This document shows, one piece after another, positions 1-5,093 of a stretch of DNA of 7,256 bases. Both the position numbers and the translations under genes were made by a program. Source of the stretch: Promethearchaeota archaeon (lineage in GTDB: Archaea; Asgardarchaeota; Lokiarchaeia; Sigynarchaeales; SOKP01); contig JAHLWV010000106.1 in assembly GCA_019057735.1 (NCBI GenBank), positions 1 through 7,256 on the forward strand. The letters run 5' to 3'. How positions within the stretch are numbered: the stretch's first letter is position 1; the number at the start of each line of letters is the position of its first letter. The notes below the pieces were generated by a model that did not search any database, was not told the origin of the DNA, and was given only the letters and a program-made list of their open reading frames with translations.

Positions 1-48
1 GCTCCGCTTCGCTACGCAACCATCAAGGGCTAACGGGTCGCTCCGAAT
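1..48. repeat. GC-rich edge, probable end of a short tandem repeat array
   Basis: The first 45-48 bases are far more GC-rich than the AT-rich sequence that follows. The hexamer GCTCCG occurs at 1-6 and again at 40-45, 39 nt apart. After the first copy the sequence runs on as CTTCGCTACGC; after the second it changes to AATCTTTTT. This is what the last full unit plus a partial next unit of a roughly 39-nt tandem repeat would look like, with the array lying left of the window. No convincing coding or tRNA fold is seen. All three forward frames are open only briefly. The repeat reading is inference from one and a bit copies. Confidence 0.35.
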
Positions 49-103
49 CTTTTTAACTTTGTTATTGCTACATTTATTTTAAGATTTTCAAAAAGTAGAG
101 AAG

Positions 104-112
104 TTTTATATC
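104..112 (+). promoter_or_regulatory. TATA-like box upstream of GC-rich candidate RNA
   Basis: TTTTATATC at 104-112 resembles an archaeal TATA box. A start about 26 nt downstream would fall near 130-135, at the GC-rich segment that begins around 125. It may be a chance match in AT-rich sequence. Confidence 0.3.
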
Positions 113-125
113 AAATGTGAAAATG

Positions 126-197
126 TGCCCGAGTCGCCACGGTGGGAGTGCATTATTCTGTGGGTTACTTCTATAGATAATTGGTGATCTTTTTTTA
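126..197 (+). ncRNA. candidate small non-coding RNA
   Basis: A compact GC-rich island (about 126-150, containing GTCGCCACGGTGGGAG) stands out from the AT-rich surroundings. GC islands in AT-rich archaea often mark structured RNAs. It lies downstream of a TATA-like box (104-112) and is followed by a run of seven T (190-196), which could end an archaeal transcript. A short CCA/TGG helix with a CGG loop is possible around 138-146, but no box C/D, K-turn, tRNA or SRP signature is recognised. No reading frame of useful length crosses it. The segment could instead be an eroded repeat or intergenic remnant related to the GC-rich edge at 1-48. Confidence 0.25.
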
Positions 198-201
198 AAA
201 C

Positions 202-1422
202 TTAAAACTCTAGAATTCCTATTTGATTTTCAATGATAGAAATTACCTGCTCCTTTGTCAATTCTCCATTCCATATTTTTATTAGAGAATTATATAATTC
301 CAGAGTTGATAATAAACCCCACTCATGAGATTCGGAATTTTTAATGACTTTTTGATCAAAAAAACTCCCTCTCTCTTCTGGTTTTTTATTTCTATGTGCG
401 TTACAAATGAAGATTTGCTTAGTCTTTTTTACACTTTCTTCTTCTTTTTCTATCTCCATAACATGCCATTTATACATTTGTGTTATGTTTCTTTCATGAG
501 CGCTATCCTTTAACCCTTTGATTTCTGCTATTATTTTTGTATTTTCTGTTTCACATAATAAATCTGCGCGATCTACTGTTCGCGTTATGTTTTGGAAACC
601 TAAAAATGAAAAAATTGTTGAAATGCTATTTTCTAATGATTTACCGTAACCATATAATAAGATTTCATACGATTCTATTCTTTCTATTTTTTCTTTAATT
701 TCTTGCGATTTATCAATCAAACTTGTTTTATTAAAAGGATCAGAATCCTCTAGCCAATTTGGTTTTTCAATTGCAAAATCCAAACCTCTTTGGTATAATT
801 CTAAATAAAATTTATCCATGTTCACTAAGCATTTTTCTATAAAATATTGTATAGAAGTGGGCTGTGGTAAAAAAATTAAAAAATTATTTTCAAATCTAAC
901 GATTAATGAAATTATATTTCCTTTATTGTTTTTAGCTAAAACATAAGAGTCACTTGGTAAATTCTCTGATTTAATAGCCCATTTCCAATGAAATTCTTGA
1001 AGCTTATCATTGAAAAGTAACTTAGAGATTGAATAATCAGGATTAGTTATAACGATTTTACTACCTTCTTTATCGATTGAACTAGGAATATCCTTCCATA
1101 AAGAAAATATCATGTCCGAAATTTCTGTTTTTTCCCGAAAAACTTTTGGAATCTCAGAAGAAATTTTAGAAGCAAAAATAAATTTTATTTGCTTTAATTC
1201 TCCAGATATTAATGGAAAAAAAGCTTTTGTCATTTTCCGGTCAAATTTATAGTAATTACCGAAATCAATAAAGAAGACATCGTAGTCTTCAAAGTTGTAT
1301 GCTTGAAAATAAGTCCAATTTGTTATATCTACTCTTATTTCCTCAGGAGCTTTTATTATAGTATTTTTTTTTTTATTAGTATCCGTTGTATTAGCTATAA
1401 TTAAACAATTCCACTTTTTCAT
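202..1422 (-). CDS. hypothetical protein with C-terminal PD-(D/E)XK nuclease-like domain
   Basis: This 406-aa protein is not a named family that I recognise, but its C-terminal half has the restriction-endonuclease-like fold signature. Around residues 254-276 it reads ILLYGYGKSLENSIS followed by a hydrophobic stretch ending LGF, the helix with the conserved glutamate (E264) that opens many such domains. This is followed by D287 in RADLL and by E300-x-K302 in IIAEIKG, giving the E, D, ExK set of catalytic residues. The first about 200 residues look like a separate alpha/beta domain with hydrophobic strands (for example DYDVFFIDF at 47-54), and charged helices at 238-252 link the two. The ATG at 1422 sits about 26 nt below a TATA-like box, so a leaderless message is plausible. 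The AbrB-like gene lies 69 nt upstream on the same strand. CG dinucleotides are sparse except in the nuclease part. A role in defence or DNA repair is inferred from the fold only. Confidence 0.75.
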   Translation of the reverse strand: MKKWNCLIIANTTDTNKKKNTIIKAPEEIRVDITNWTYFQAYNFEDYDVFFIDFGNYYKFDRKMTKAFFPLISGELKQIKFIFASKISSEIPKVFREKTEISDMIFSLWKDIPSSIDKEGSKIVITNPDYSISKLLFNDKLQEFHWKWAIKSENLPSDSYVLAKNNKGNIISLIVRFENNFLIFLPQPTSIQYFIEKCLVNMDKFYLELYQRGLDFAIEKPNWLEDSDPFNKTSLIDKSQEIKEKIERIESYEILLYGYGKSLENSISTIFSFLGFQNITRTVDRADLLCETENTKIIAEIKGLKDSAHERNITQMYKWHVMEIEKEEESVKKTKQIFICNAHRNKKPEERGSFFDQKVIKNSESHEWGLLSTLELYNSLIKIWNGELTKEQVISIIENQIGILEF

Positions 1423-1447
1423 ATTTATCTTAATTCCAAAATATTTA

Positions 1448-1456
1448 TTTTTATAA
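1448..1456 (-). promoter_or_regulatory. TATA box for the 202-1422 nuclease-like gene
   Basis: On the minus strand TTATAAAAA reads from 1456 to 1448. Its centre is about 30 nt above the ATG at 1422, so transcription would begin within a few bases of the start codon. No Shine-Dalgarno sequence precedes that ATG, which fits leaderless translation. The gene may therefore be transcribed apart from the AbrB-like gene upstream. Confidence 0.4.
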
Positions 1457-1491
1457 TAGTAACTTTTCTTTTAATTAGATTCCAATGGAAA

Positions 1492-1644
1492 TTACTCCTT
1501 ATCTAAAGAATAAATTTGAATTTCGTAGTCTTTCTCAGGATCGATTTTACCTGTGCGAATAAATTCGATTGGTATGCTGAAATAGTAGTTCTTTCCTTTT
1601 TTTGAGGGCTTTTTCACGAGAATTGTAATTAATTCTTTTTCCAT
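1492..1644 (-). CDS. AbrB/MazE-like small DNA-binding protein
   Basis: This 50-aa protein begins MEKELITILVKKPSKKGK and continues NYYFSIPIEFIRTGKIDPE before KDYEIQIY near the end. The pattern of a basic strand, then (Y/F)-x-(I/V)-P-x-E-(F/Y)-I, then a short helix and a D-P-E-K-x-Y-E-(I/V) strand matches the swapped-hairpin SpoVT/AbrB fold used by archaeal regulators and MazE/VapB-type antitoxins. The length is right for a single such domain, which would act as a dimer on DNA. The ATG at 1644 lies 26 nt below a TATA-like box. It diverges from the small ORF and zinc-ribbon nuclease to the right and lies upstream of the PD-(D/E)XK gene on its own strand, so it could regulate either. The AT-rich repeats in the divergent region are candidate operators. 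Being an antitoxin is a guess from context. Confidence 0.7.
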   Translation of the reverse strand: MEKELITILVKKPSKKGKNYYFSIPIEFIRTGKIDPEKDYEIQIYSLDKE

Positions 1645-1666
1645 AGGTATACATAAACTATTATAC

Positions 1667-1675
1667 TATTTATAA
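1667..1675 (-). promoter_or_regulatory. TATA box for the AbrB-like gene
   Basis: TTATAAATA reads from 1675 to 1667 on the minus strand, centred about 27 nt above the ATG at 1644. This is the distance expected for an archaeal leaderless transcript starting at the ATG. No ribosome binding site is visible before the start. Confidence 0.5.
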
Positions 1676-1681
1676 CTTTAG

Positions 1682-1764
1682 GTATAATACAAAAAACCCA
1701 CACCCCCCTTTGATATATAACTAGGTTTAGTATAATACTAAGTATACACTAAATATAATACTAA
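1682..1764. promoter_or_regulatory. repeated TATAATAC elements in a divergent promoter region
   Basis: GTATAATAC occurs at 1682-1690 and 1730-1738, and the longer TATAATACTAA occurs at 1731-1741 and 1754-1764, two copies 23 nt apart. GTATAC palindromes lie at 1647-1652 and 1742-1747, and TTATACTA at 1661-1668 is an inverted copy of TAGTATAA. A C-rich patch (CCCACACCCCCC, 1697-1708) interrupts the region. These elements flank and partly overlap the TATA boxes of two divergent genes. They are natural candidates for operators, perhaps of the AbrB-like protein encoded alongside. Some of the similarity may come simply from low-complexity A/T sequence. Confidence 0.4.
1751..1760 (+). promoter_or_regulatory. 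TATA box for the small ORF and zinc-ribbon nuclease
   Basis: AAATATAATA is centred about 26 nt above the ATG at 1781, so the transcript would start at or next to that ATG. The box overlaps the second copy of the TATAATACTAA repeat, so a protein bound there would block transcription. Confidence 0.45.
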
Positions 1765-1780
1765 ATGAGTAGATAACATT

Positions 1781-1948
1781 ATGACAAACATCAAGGTTTA
1801 TAAATCTATTACGGGAGATTATTTCGTTCTAGAGAATAATACCAAATTATTTTTTTATTTTACCCGCGAAGACATTCCCGCTATACTAAAGGAGTTACGG
1901 CAAATTGACAACAAAAGGGGAGATGGGATTGAGGAAGAACACGACTGA
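1781..1948 (+). CDS. small protein overlapping the zinc-ribbon nuclease gene
   Basis: ATG at 1781 opens a 55-codon frame ending TGA at 1946-1948. The protein starts MTNIKVYKSITGDYFVLEN, continues with a hydrophobic strand (KLFFYF, residues 22-27), and has a helix around REDIPAILKELRQI (29-42) before an acidic tail ending EEEHD. Amphipathic strands followed by a helix suggest a folded protein rather than noise. A TATA box 26 nt upstream supports leaderless translation from this ATG. The frame overlaps the next gene by 20-44 nt depending on that gene's start, and the AAAGGAG and GGGGAG ribosome binding sites for the nuclease lie inside its 3' end. The two are therefore probably translated in a coupled way. 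I do not recognise the family. It could be a partner, regulator or immunity-like protein for the nuclease. Confidence 0.6.
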   Translation: MTNIKVYKSITGDYFVLENNTKLFFYFTREDIPAILKELRQIDNKRGDGIEEEHD

Positions 1949-3272
1949 AAAAAAGGATTCGTACGGTTGTCTTAAGAAACGCGTATTTTTAGATGGAGAG
2001 AGCGTTAGGGAAATAGTTGACGCGTTAAAATCAGAAAAAGGATTAACGCAAAAAAGCGTAAGCGAAGCCATTAATTCGCACATAGGGAGCGTTCTAAAGC
2101 GGGGTTCCTCGATTCCTTACGATAGTTATAAAAAATTGGAACTTCTTGCTCGGACGGTCGATTTAAGAGTAAAACTAACAAAAATTAAGTACGAAAAGTA
2201 CTACGGAGTAGATTCTATGAAAAAATTAGCTCACAAAATTGGATTAACAAAGACGGGTAAAGCGGGGAAGTTTTTATCGAAATCGTACAAAGGCATGAAT
2301 AAACCTCACGAATGGGAGTGCGGGAAATGCGGGAGAATTTGGAAAGCTACTCCCAACGGAATAATGTACCAAAACAATTGGTGTAGAAGATGCTCCAATA
2401 GAGAAACATGGTCGTACGAGCAAATGTGCGAACTTGCTAAAATTCGAGGGTTAGATAAAACTGGAGTTGAAGGCAAATTATTAACTAATAAAAAAGCGTA
2501 CGAGATTACACCTTATCCCGATGGGGCTAAATACACATGGGAGTGCGGAAAGTGCGGTTTTGTATGGGAAGCAACCGCGAACAACGTGAAAAGAGGTTCT
2601 TGGTGTCGCAATTGTCAGTATTCCAAATTATCTAGGATATTTCGACTACCGTTTCAAGAGGTTAAAGCTCTCGCCAAAGAGATAGGAAAAATAAAGACTG
2701 GTTACGCAGGAGAATTTTTAGCGAAGAAAGAGGAGTACGAAAAAAGCAAAGCCCCGAGCCACCACAAATTCGAATGGAGGTGCGGAAAATGTAATTCTAC
2801 TTTTAAAATGGATGTTACGCACGTAAAGCGCCCGCAGTGGTGTCCCTCGTGTACCGAAGGAGAAAGCGAGATAATCTGCCGATGGTTTTTTGAAGAGATT
2901 TTTGGCGCGAAATTTCCTAAAACGCGACCTAAATGGTTAAAAAACGATAAAACGGGGGGACAGATGGAACTTGACGGATATTGCGACGCGTTAAAATTAG
3001 CGTTTGAGTTTAACGGTCCGCAACACTACACTTTTTATCCCAAATATCACAAAACCCAAGCGGATTTCGTAAGACAGTTAAAAAGAGACGCGTTGAAATT
3101 AAAACTGTGTAAACAGTGCGGAATTACTCTTATTATAGTGCCCTATACTTTAGACTATAGCAAATTTCAAGAATACATAACAAAAAAATACGAGAGATTA
3201 ACAGGTATTTGTATTGGAAATTTAACGAATCTTAATTGGAGAAATTTTAAAATTCAAAAGGTTAGGAGATAG
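1905..3272 (+). CDS. modular nuclease: HTH-like part, three zinc ribbons, VSR-like nuclease domain
   Basis: Residues 31-86 look helix-turn-helix-like (GLTQKSVSEAI at 46-56). Three repeats of 75-79 aa follow. Each has a helical motif of the form LA-x3-G-x2-KTG-x2-G-x2-L (107-124, 177-193, 256-272), then a four-cysteine zinc ribbon: C139/C142 with C160/C163, C214/C217 with C234/C237, and C293/C296 with C313/C316. Residues 318-415 are a VSR/PD-(D/E)XK-like nuclease: helix GESEIICRWFFEEIFG, D357 in MELDGY, E368 in AFEFNGPQHY, and strand GITLIIVPY. The usual ExK lysine is N370, as in VSR-like relatives with ExNGxQH. The ribbons probably contact DNA or a nucleoprotein target. The start is uncertain: TTG 1905 follows AAAGGAG by 10 nt, TTG 1929 follows GGGGAG by 6 nt, and ATG 1923 has no spacer. 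Codons are richer in CG than in the neighbouring genes. It could be a homing-type or defence nuclease. Confidence 0.85.
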   Translation: MTTKGEMGLRKNTTEKKDSYGCLKKRVFLDGESVREIVDALKSEKGLTQKSVSEAINSHIGSVLKRGSSIPYDSYKKLELLARTVDLRVKLTKIKYEKYYGVDSMKKLAHKIGLTKTGKAGKFLSKSYKGMNKPHEWECGKCGRIWKATPNGIMYQNNWCRRCSNRETWSYEQMCELAKIRGLDKTGVEGKLLTNKKAYEITPYPDGAKYTWECGKCGFVWEATANNVKRGSWCRNCQYSKLSRIFRLPFQEVKALAKEIGKIKTGYAGEFLAKKEEYEKSKAPSHHKFEWRCGKCNSTFKMDVTHVKRPQWCPSCTEGESEIICRWFFEEIFGAKFPKTRPKWLKNDKTGGQMELDGYCDALKLAFEFNGPQHYTFYPKYHKTQADFVRQLKRDALKLKLCKQCGITLIIVPYTLDYSKFQEYITKKYERLTGICIGNLTNLNWRNFKIQKVRR

Positions 3273-3282
3273 ATTGTCCAAT

Positions 3283-4050
3283 TTACAACAGATTGTTCGT
3301 TTTCATATAATCAACAATATCATTTACCACACCCACACATAGATTAAATAAATCTTGCGCTTTTTCGATATTATAAATTTTCTCTGGATGGTCAGTAGGA
3401 TTTCTATAATTATGTCTTATTCTATCACAATTATCTAATAGAACATCAAGATCTTCGATTTCAAGATCTTTTAATTCCTTGACAACATCACCCCAAACCA
3501 TTTTCGAAACATCTACTGCAGGTGAAAGTTTTTTTAATAGAAGTCTTAATAAACCTTCAACTCCTCTTAACACATGGAAAGCTGAAGCCGTGGCACATTC
3601 AAAAGCAATACATTTTCCCCCCTCGCTAAAATCGTATTGAATTGAATCGGGAAGAGAATTAAATACATCTTTTGCCAAAAGCAAATCAACATTGAAAATT
3701 AATTTCTTACTATCTATTCTTTTTTCGGAAATAGAAAATGTGAAAAAATTTTTTGTTTCAGCTCTTAGAACAAGTAACATTCTATCCATAATAAAGTTAA
3801 GTTTTTCCGCCTCTGCTTGACTAATTAGATAATTTTTTTCCGTTTTTTCCAATGTTTTCTTAAATTCAATTAACTCAAATAAAGCATTTTGAGTTACTTT
3901 AAATTCTGAATTTTCAATGCTATTAATGAATTTTTTAATATTATCTAAAACAAAGGTACCTCCATGAACTTTATAATTTTCTCTAGCAGATCTTAGGTAA
4001 CTTAATTGACCTCCAAGATTAATATATTCTAGTATCGATTTAGGGATCAT
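3283..4050 (-). CDS. HEPN-domain protein with R-x4-H motif (possible RNase toxin)
   Basis: The C-terminal about 110 residues of this 255-aa protein are HEPN-like. A helix with AFECATASAFHVLRGVEGLL (149-168) is followed by RHNYRNPTDHPE (212-223), where R216-N-P-T-D-H221 is the canonical R-x4-6-H motif of the superfamily, with a polar residue after the arginine. A closing helix runs from about 228 to 249. Many proteins with this motif are metal-independent RNases in toxin-antitoxin, Abi or CRISPR-linked systems; others bind nucleotides. The N-terminal 130 residues are helical and charged (for example 58-88), perhaps a coiled-coil or sensor part. It faces the zinc-ribbon nuclease, with 10 nt between stop codons. 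The ATG at 4050 lacks a clear Shine-Dalgarno. No nucleotidyltransferase (MNT) antitoxin gene sits beside it. Low CG content separates it from its neighbours. RNase activity is inferred. Confidence 0.7.
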   Translation of the reverse strand: MIPKSILEYINLGGQLSYLRSARENYKVHGGTFVLDNIKKFINSIENSEFKVTQNALFELIEFKKTLEKTEKNYLISQAEAEKLNFIMDRMLLVLRAETKNFFTFSISEKRIDSKKLIFNVDLLLAKDVFNSLPDSIQYDFSEGGKCIAFECATASAFHVLRGVEGLLRLLLKKLSPAVDVSKMVWGDVVKELKDLEIEDLDVLLDNCDRIRHNYRNPTDHPEKIYNIEKAQDLFNLCVGVVNDIVDYMKTNNLL

Positions 4051-4073
4051 ACATAGATAATAGGGCTTTTCAT

Positions 4074-4144
4074 ATTTAATTGTACTTATTAACAGCGTCT
4101 TTTATATCTAATTAGGAATTGATATAAGCGTACATTTAATTGTA
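4074..4144. repeat. paired 11-nt direct repeat between HEPN gene and cooC
   Basis: ATTTAATTGTA is present exactly at 4074-4084 and 4134-4144, 60 nt apart. The second copy lies in TACATTTAATTGTA (4131-4144), which is symmetrical at 12 of 14 positions, like an operator for a dimeric protein. The first copy sits near the likely transcription start of the HEPN gene, so repression by a dimer bound at both sites is possible. Chance is not excluded in such AT-rich sequence. Confidence 0.3.
4099..4107 (-). promoter_or_regulatory. TATA box for the HEPN gene
   Basis: ATATAAAAG reads from 4107 to 4099 on the minus strand. A start about 26 nt on would leave a leader of roughly 25 nt before the ATG at 4050. 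A second A/T-rich candidate lies nearer the gene at about 4072-4080, so the exact promoter is unsure. Confidence 0.4.
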
Positions 4145-4172
4145 AGATTAATTTTATCAAGTAGAAATTAAA

Positions 4173-4964
4173 TTATATAATTTGATCAAATAAATCTTTT
4201 GCAGATTTGTAAAATTTGTTTTCAGGAGATATGTCTAACAAGTTTTTCGCGAGCAAGTTCATTTTACTAATTTCTTCGTCGTTAGGGAGTAAGCCCAGAA
4301 ATTTTACCCTGTCGTCTTTAATGTTTTCAATTTTTTCGGTTAACAAGCTTTTCAAGTCTTCGGGAAAGCGATTACCGATAACGAGGATGTTTTTAAAGTC
4401 TAAGTGGACTTCGTTGGTTACTTCGACGATTCTTTCCATGGTGTGAAATCCCATTTTACTCGCGTCCGTTACGATAACGAGGTCAGTCACGTCCCGCCCC
4501 GTCCTTCGAGCAAAGTGTTCTAACCCCGCTGGAGCGTCTACTAAAACGATGTCGTAATTTTTCGATAATATGTCAATTATGCGCTTTAACGTGTTATTTA
4601 CGCTGCAATAACACCCTTCCCCTTCCCCGCGTCCCATTTCTAAAAGGTCGAAGTCGTCCAATTCTATGAGCGCGTCGAAAACCTCAGATTCGATGATTTG
4701 ATCTTTCGAAACTTCGAGGGGTATTTGTCTTTTCTGTATTTTTTCCTTGAGCGCTGTCATTTTTCCCCCTACCGTTTGCTTGAACCCAATTTTTTCCCCG
4801 ATGATGTCTCCGATGTTTGCGTCGGGATCGGCGTCAATAACCAGTATGTTCTCGTATTTTTTCGATTCCAATATGTGTTTAAGCATGAGCACCAGCAAGG
4901 TAGATTTGCCAACGCCGCCCTTTCCACTAAACGATACAATTTTTAACGCCACGATTTTTCTCAC
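4173..4964 (-). CDS. cooC: CooC-type P-loop ATPase (carbon monoxide dehydrogenase nickel-insertion accessory)
   Basis: CooC is a cytoplasmic SIMIBI-class ATPase that dimerises on nucleotide and nickel and helps load nickel into the C-cluster of carbon monoxide dehydrogenase. The 263-aa length suits the family. A deviant Walker A, SGKGGVGKST (13-22), is followed by VIDADPDAN (42-50), by the metal-binding GEGCYCSVNN (115-124) with C118 and C120, and by the Walker B region IVLVDAPAGLEHFARR (139-154). The CxC pair separates CooC from MinD/ParA and NifH relatives. The GTG at 4964 gives a short extra N-terminus; GTG at 4952 would give MALKIVSFSGKGG, closer to the usual family start. A palindromic TATA box lies upstream. 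No CODH/ACS gene is in the window, so the partner must be elsewhere. A truncated second copy lies divergently just upstream. Codons are rich in CG compared with the HEPN gene beside it. Confidence 0.85.
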   Translation of the reverse strand: MRKIVALKIVSFSGKGGVGKSTLLVLMLKHILESKKYENILVIDADPDANIGDIIGEKIGFKQTVGGKMTALKEKIQKRQIPLEVSKDQIIESEVFDALIELDDFDLLEMGRGEGEGCYCSVNNTLKRIIDILSKNYDIVLVDAPAGLEHFARRTGRDVTDLVIVTDASKMGFHTMERIVEVTNEVHLDFKNILVIGNRFPEDLKSLLTEKIENIKDDRVKFLGLLPNDEEISKMNLLAKNLLDISPENKFYKSAKDLFDQII

Positions 4965-5007
4965 TCTCTCTATTTCGTTTACGAGTTTATGTGAAAAAAA
5001 GGTGCAA

Positions 5008-5017
5008 CTTATATAAG
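5008..5017 (-). promoter_or_regulatory. TATA box for cooC
   Basis: CTTATATAAG (5008-5017) is a perfect palindrome and a strong archaeal TATA-type sequence. A start about 26 nt downstream on the minus strand falls near 4986, leaving a leader of 20-35 nt before the candidate GTG starts at 4964 and 4952. Because the box is symmetrical, it might also fire rightward towards the CooC remnant. Confidence 0.5.
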
Positions 5018-5093
5018 GTTTGATTTTATAAAATCTAAAATAACTCTCTAAAAAGATTAATCTTGATACTCAAACTTAAATAAAAGGTTTGAT
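5011..5093. repeat. direct repeat bracketing the cooC / remnant junction
   Basis: ATATAAGGTTTGAT at 5011-5024 and ATAAAAGGTTTGAT at 5080-5093 match at 13 of 14 positions, with AAGGTTTGAT identical in both. The left copy overlaps the cooC promoter. The right copy ends exactly where the homology of the truncated cooC copy can first be read. This is a plausible scar of the deletion or inversion that removed the 5' part of that copy. Confidence 0.35.

Noticed and set aside
1..60. tRNA or rRNA end in the GC-rich left edge
   Set aside because: No acceptor stem, T-loop motif or CCA-like end can be folded, and no conserved rRNA segment is recognised.
325..513. 62-codon forward frame inside the PD-(D/E)XK gene
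   Set aside because: It is a phenylalanine-rich antisense frame produced by the lysine-rich protein on the other strand.
1645..1780. CRISPR-like array from the repeated TATAATAC elements
   Set aside because: The repeats are 8-11 nt, unevenly spaced and fully AT-type. They lack the longer repeats and uniform spacers of an array.
1895..2083. 62-codon minus-strand frame at the start of the zinc-ribbon nuclease
   Set aside because: It lies antisense to the HTH-like N-terminus and has no promoter or recognisable protein features.
4173..4964. ParA/MinD partition ATPase (plasmid segregation)
   Set aside because: The CYC metal-binding motif and DAPAGLEH Walker B context fit CooC, and no ParB or centromere-like repeats lie beside it.
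4698..5016. Forward open frames opposite the 5' half of cooC
   Set aside because: They are antisense to the well-supported Walker A and CxC regions of CooC. Their translations are low-complexity and phenylalanine/serine-rich, and no ribosome binding site supports them.
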